A program made the position numbers and the translations under genes. Below are positions 62,408 to 64,000 of a stretch of DNA of 64,000 nt, piece by piece. Below the pieces are notes generated by a model. That model was not told the DNA's origin. It saw only the letters and a list, made by a program, of their open reading frames with translations, and made no database searches. Numbering within the stretch: position 1 is the stretch's first letter; the number at the start of each line of letters is the position of its first letter. The stretch is from Girardia tigrina (taxonomy: Eukaryota > Platyhelminthes > Tricladida > Dugesiidae), in contig MQRK01241883.1 of the NCBI GenBank assembly GCA_001938485.1, positions 33,187-97,186 of the forward strand, in the 5' to 3' direction.

Positions 62408-63021
62408 GTATGGACGGACCAGATAATTGGAGTTCATATGTAATGCCGGGTGAAATTTCAATTCGAGAGAGAAGGCAATGCAAAGGCGGCGGTATTATGG
62501 TGTGGATAATGACTTTTCCAAATGGTTTGTTGGCCTACAGAATAATTAGAGGGAAGTTTAAATCAGGTGATTATATTGATATGCTAAAAGATAAACTTGT
62601 ACCATGTATGAAATTAAATTGTGGAGAAACGTTTTACTTTCAAGAAGATAACTGCAGTGTACATAAAGCCAGGATAGTAAAACAATTTATGAAAGAACAA
62701 TATGTGAACGTGTTGGAGTGGCCATCTAAATCCCCCGATTTAAACATCGTAGAAGACGTCTGGAAATTAATATCAGACCTGGTCTACGATAGAAATTCAT
62801 TTAAGAATAAGAACGAATTGGAGGAAGCGGTATTGGATGCTCTAAAATATGTACTAACAAATAAAATGAATACTATCTTGGACTTATATAAAGTATCAGA
62901 AAACGTCTATGTACCGTTCTTTCTAAACAAGGCAATTTATATAATAAATGATTCCTTAGTGTTATTATTATTGTTTTCGAGAAATAACTTGTCCTTTTCA
63001 AAAGTATTCATTTTTAAATAA
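62408..63021 (+). CDS. Tc1-like transposase, C-terminal half
   Basis: Open to the stop at 63019-63021. Visible motifs: GGGIMVWIMTFPNG (where relatives have GGGS.MVWG), YFQEDNCSVHKARIVKQF with the second catalytic Asp, and EWPSKSPDLNIVEDVWKLIS with the third acid (Glu, DD34E spacing). The VWIM and NIVED changes depart from the family's VWG and NPIEN. An unusually long hydrophobic tail (LVLLLLFSRNNL) follows the normal end. The first Asp and DNA-binding part lie in or before the gap, so activity cannot be judged. Confidence 0.85.
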
Positions 63022-63444
63022 ATGGATTGGTTTCTCAATTATAAAAATGTTTGATGAGTTTTTACATTTTAAATGTAAAACAATACTTATTCTTTAAGGT
63101 TACACTAAGTATTCTTTAGTTTAAATTAACATTAAAGATTACGATATGGGAATAGAAATCGAGAATCAATGTGTCCACCAGTATATGTATAGTCTTTGCT
63201 CTTAACCGATTTAACTGTGTTTTCAATTTCGGAAAATTTCAGTTCACCAAAATTTTTTATAAAGGTATTATATCAATATATTTTAAAGATTACAGCTAAT
63301 GTCCGCTTAGCATGATTATGTGTAGCTCGATTTTTTATAAAGAAGTTGAAATTATTGTTAATTTATTTTAGATTATTTATTTAAGAAAATTTCGAAAAAA
63401 GTATGTCGGTAACTAGATGAAAATTATGATGAATTACAATAGTA

Positions 63445-63530
63445 CAGGGGTAGTTAACCTTTTCATACCTACCGCCCACTTTTTCACTTAGATTGGTTGT
63501 AAAATATTCTTACAGCCCACCTGTTCTACA
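63445..63530. repeat. hAT-type transposon end
   Basis: CAGGGGTAGTTAACCTTTTC then ATACCTACCGCCCACTTTTT has the form of hAT terminal repeats (CAGGGGT...AACCTTT...CCGCCCAC). A second ACAGCCCACCTGTTC block follows. No partner end lies in the window. Confidence 0.5.
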
Positions 63531-63594
63531 GCATTGATAATTAAAAAAGTGGGAAGGTTTAAACAAATCGAAAAAAAAGAAAAAACATGTTGAA

Positions 63595-63828
63595 TTGATT
63601 AAACAAGCTCCATATTCGCCTGATTTAAATCAGTGTGACAAATGGCTATTCAAATTTTTAAAAGGGTCACTAAGAACAGCATCATTTGCAAGTGAGGAAG
63701 AGGTTTTACAAGCGGTCAGTGATATTATGGGGAATCTTTCACGAGAAAAACTTTCACATGAATTTGATAAAATTTTTACACATGCTGAAAATGTTATTTG
63801 TTGTAATGGTGAATATACTGTTGTGTAG
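63595..63828 (+). pseudogene. mariner-type transposase C-terminal fragment
   Basis: Encodes APYSPDLNQCDKWLFKFLKG, holding the third catalytic Asp region (usual PPYSPDLAPCDFWLF), then SEEEVLQAVSDIMGNL and the end CCNGEY. The first two catalytic Asp regions are absent upstream, where hAT-like end sequence lies, so this is a truncated copy. The 78-codon frame itself is unbroken. Confidence 0.8.
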
Positions 63829-64000
63829 AAATATATATATTTGTTGTTTTATATTTGTTTTATTTATAAATTAGAAATACAGTGGAGTAATAGAAAAAAA
63901 CTATTTTACTATATTAATAAAAAGATTTATAGTAGTGGTGTAGAAATAATAGCAAACTATGTGCTTTTAACTCCTCTTGTGAGATGTTTAGTTAAGATTC

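Larger units (their letters stand above)
61703..63181 (+). mobile_element. Tc1-like transposon with both ends, N gap inside
   Basis: The ends CTGGTGGACACATTGATTCT and AGAATCAATGTGTCCACCAG are perfect inverted copies, continuing to about 28 bp (CGATTT). TA flanks both sides. 1479 bp, a normal Tc1 size. The N run 61945-62407 hides the N-terminal half. Confidence 0.9.

Noticed and set aside
1-64000. Search for CRISPR arrays, bacterial operons, tRNA and rRNA genes.
   Set aside because: None seen; all regular repeats are microsatellites or transposon parts, and the gene structures are eukaryotic.

Overview
The window looks like AT-rich nuclear DNA from an invertebrate animal. The evidence is a TPPP/p25-alpha gene, a multi-PDZ scaffold gene of the PATJ/MPDZ type, very short GT-AG introns (42-73 bp) beside introns of several kb, and a dense mix of animal transposons (Tc1, mariner, pogo/Tigger, piggyBac, hAT, MULE, LINE, Penelope-like, Ty3/gypsy and BEL/Pao-like). 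A phylum cannot be fixed from this alone; an arthropod or other small ecdysozoan is a guess. There are no prokaryotic features, CRISPR arrays or recognisable tRNA/rRNA genes.

Host genes. (1) An intronless TPPP gene (3104-3625, +) has a TATA box upstream and a poly(A) signal downstream. A decayed fragment of a second TPPP copy lies 315 bp after it. (2) A large multi-PDZ gene on the + strand was assembled by eye from exons between 9408 and 45067, with splice phases that mostly agree. It has at least four PDZ domains, and its 5' end is probably missing. Its introns hold most of the transposons. (3) The first three exons of an unrecognised coiled-coil protein lie on the minus strand (56187-56511).

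Layout. 0-2.8 kb: Tc1 copy with an apparent 67-bp intron, LINE fragment, fold-back repeat. 3-4.4 kb: TPPP, TPPP relic, hAT relic. 4.5-9.4 kb: palindromic repeat, Tigger-like element, AT-rich DNA. 9.4-45 kb: PDZ gene with intronic piggyBac, piggyBac-type MITE, mariner, pogo, a long-TIR IS630-like element, a MULE fragment, a Tc1-like element over an N gap, Tigger inserted into piggyBac, solo LTRs, a BEL/Pao-like element inserted into an LTR, and a Penelope-like tail. 45.5-54 kb: solo LTR, then one Ty3/gypsy element inserted into the LTR of another. 54.5-56.5 kb: MITE with perfect ends, solo LTR, minus-strand host exons. 57-61.2 kb: a third, nearly complete Ty3/gypsy element. 61.7-64 kb: Tc1 element, hAT end, mariner fragment.

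The main value of the window is its order of insertion events, several with readable target-site duplications, and the exon structure of two spliced genes. I found no convincing new multi-gene system. The least explained items are a recurring hairpin with a hammerhead-like core in Penelope-like tails, an inverted repeat pair around a PDZ exon, and an unassigned GC-richer island at 22.0-22.6 kb. Assembly gaps (runs of N) lie at 12380-12429, 28673-29330, 44036-44134, 60190-60191 and 61945-62407.
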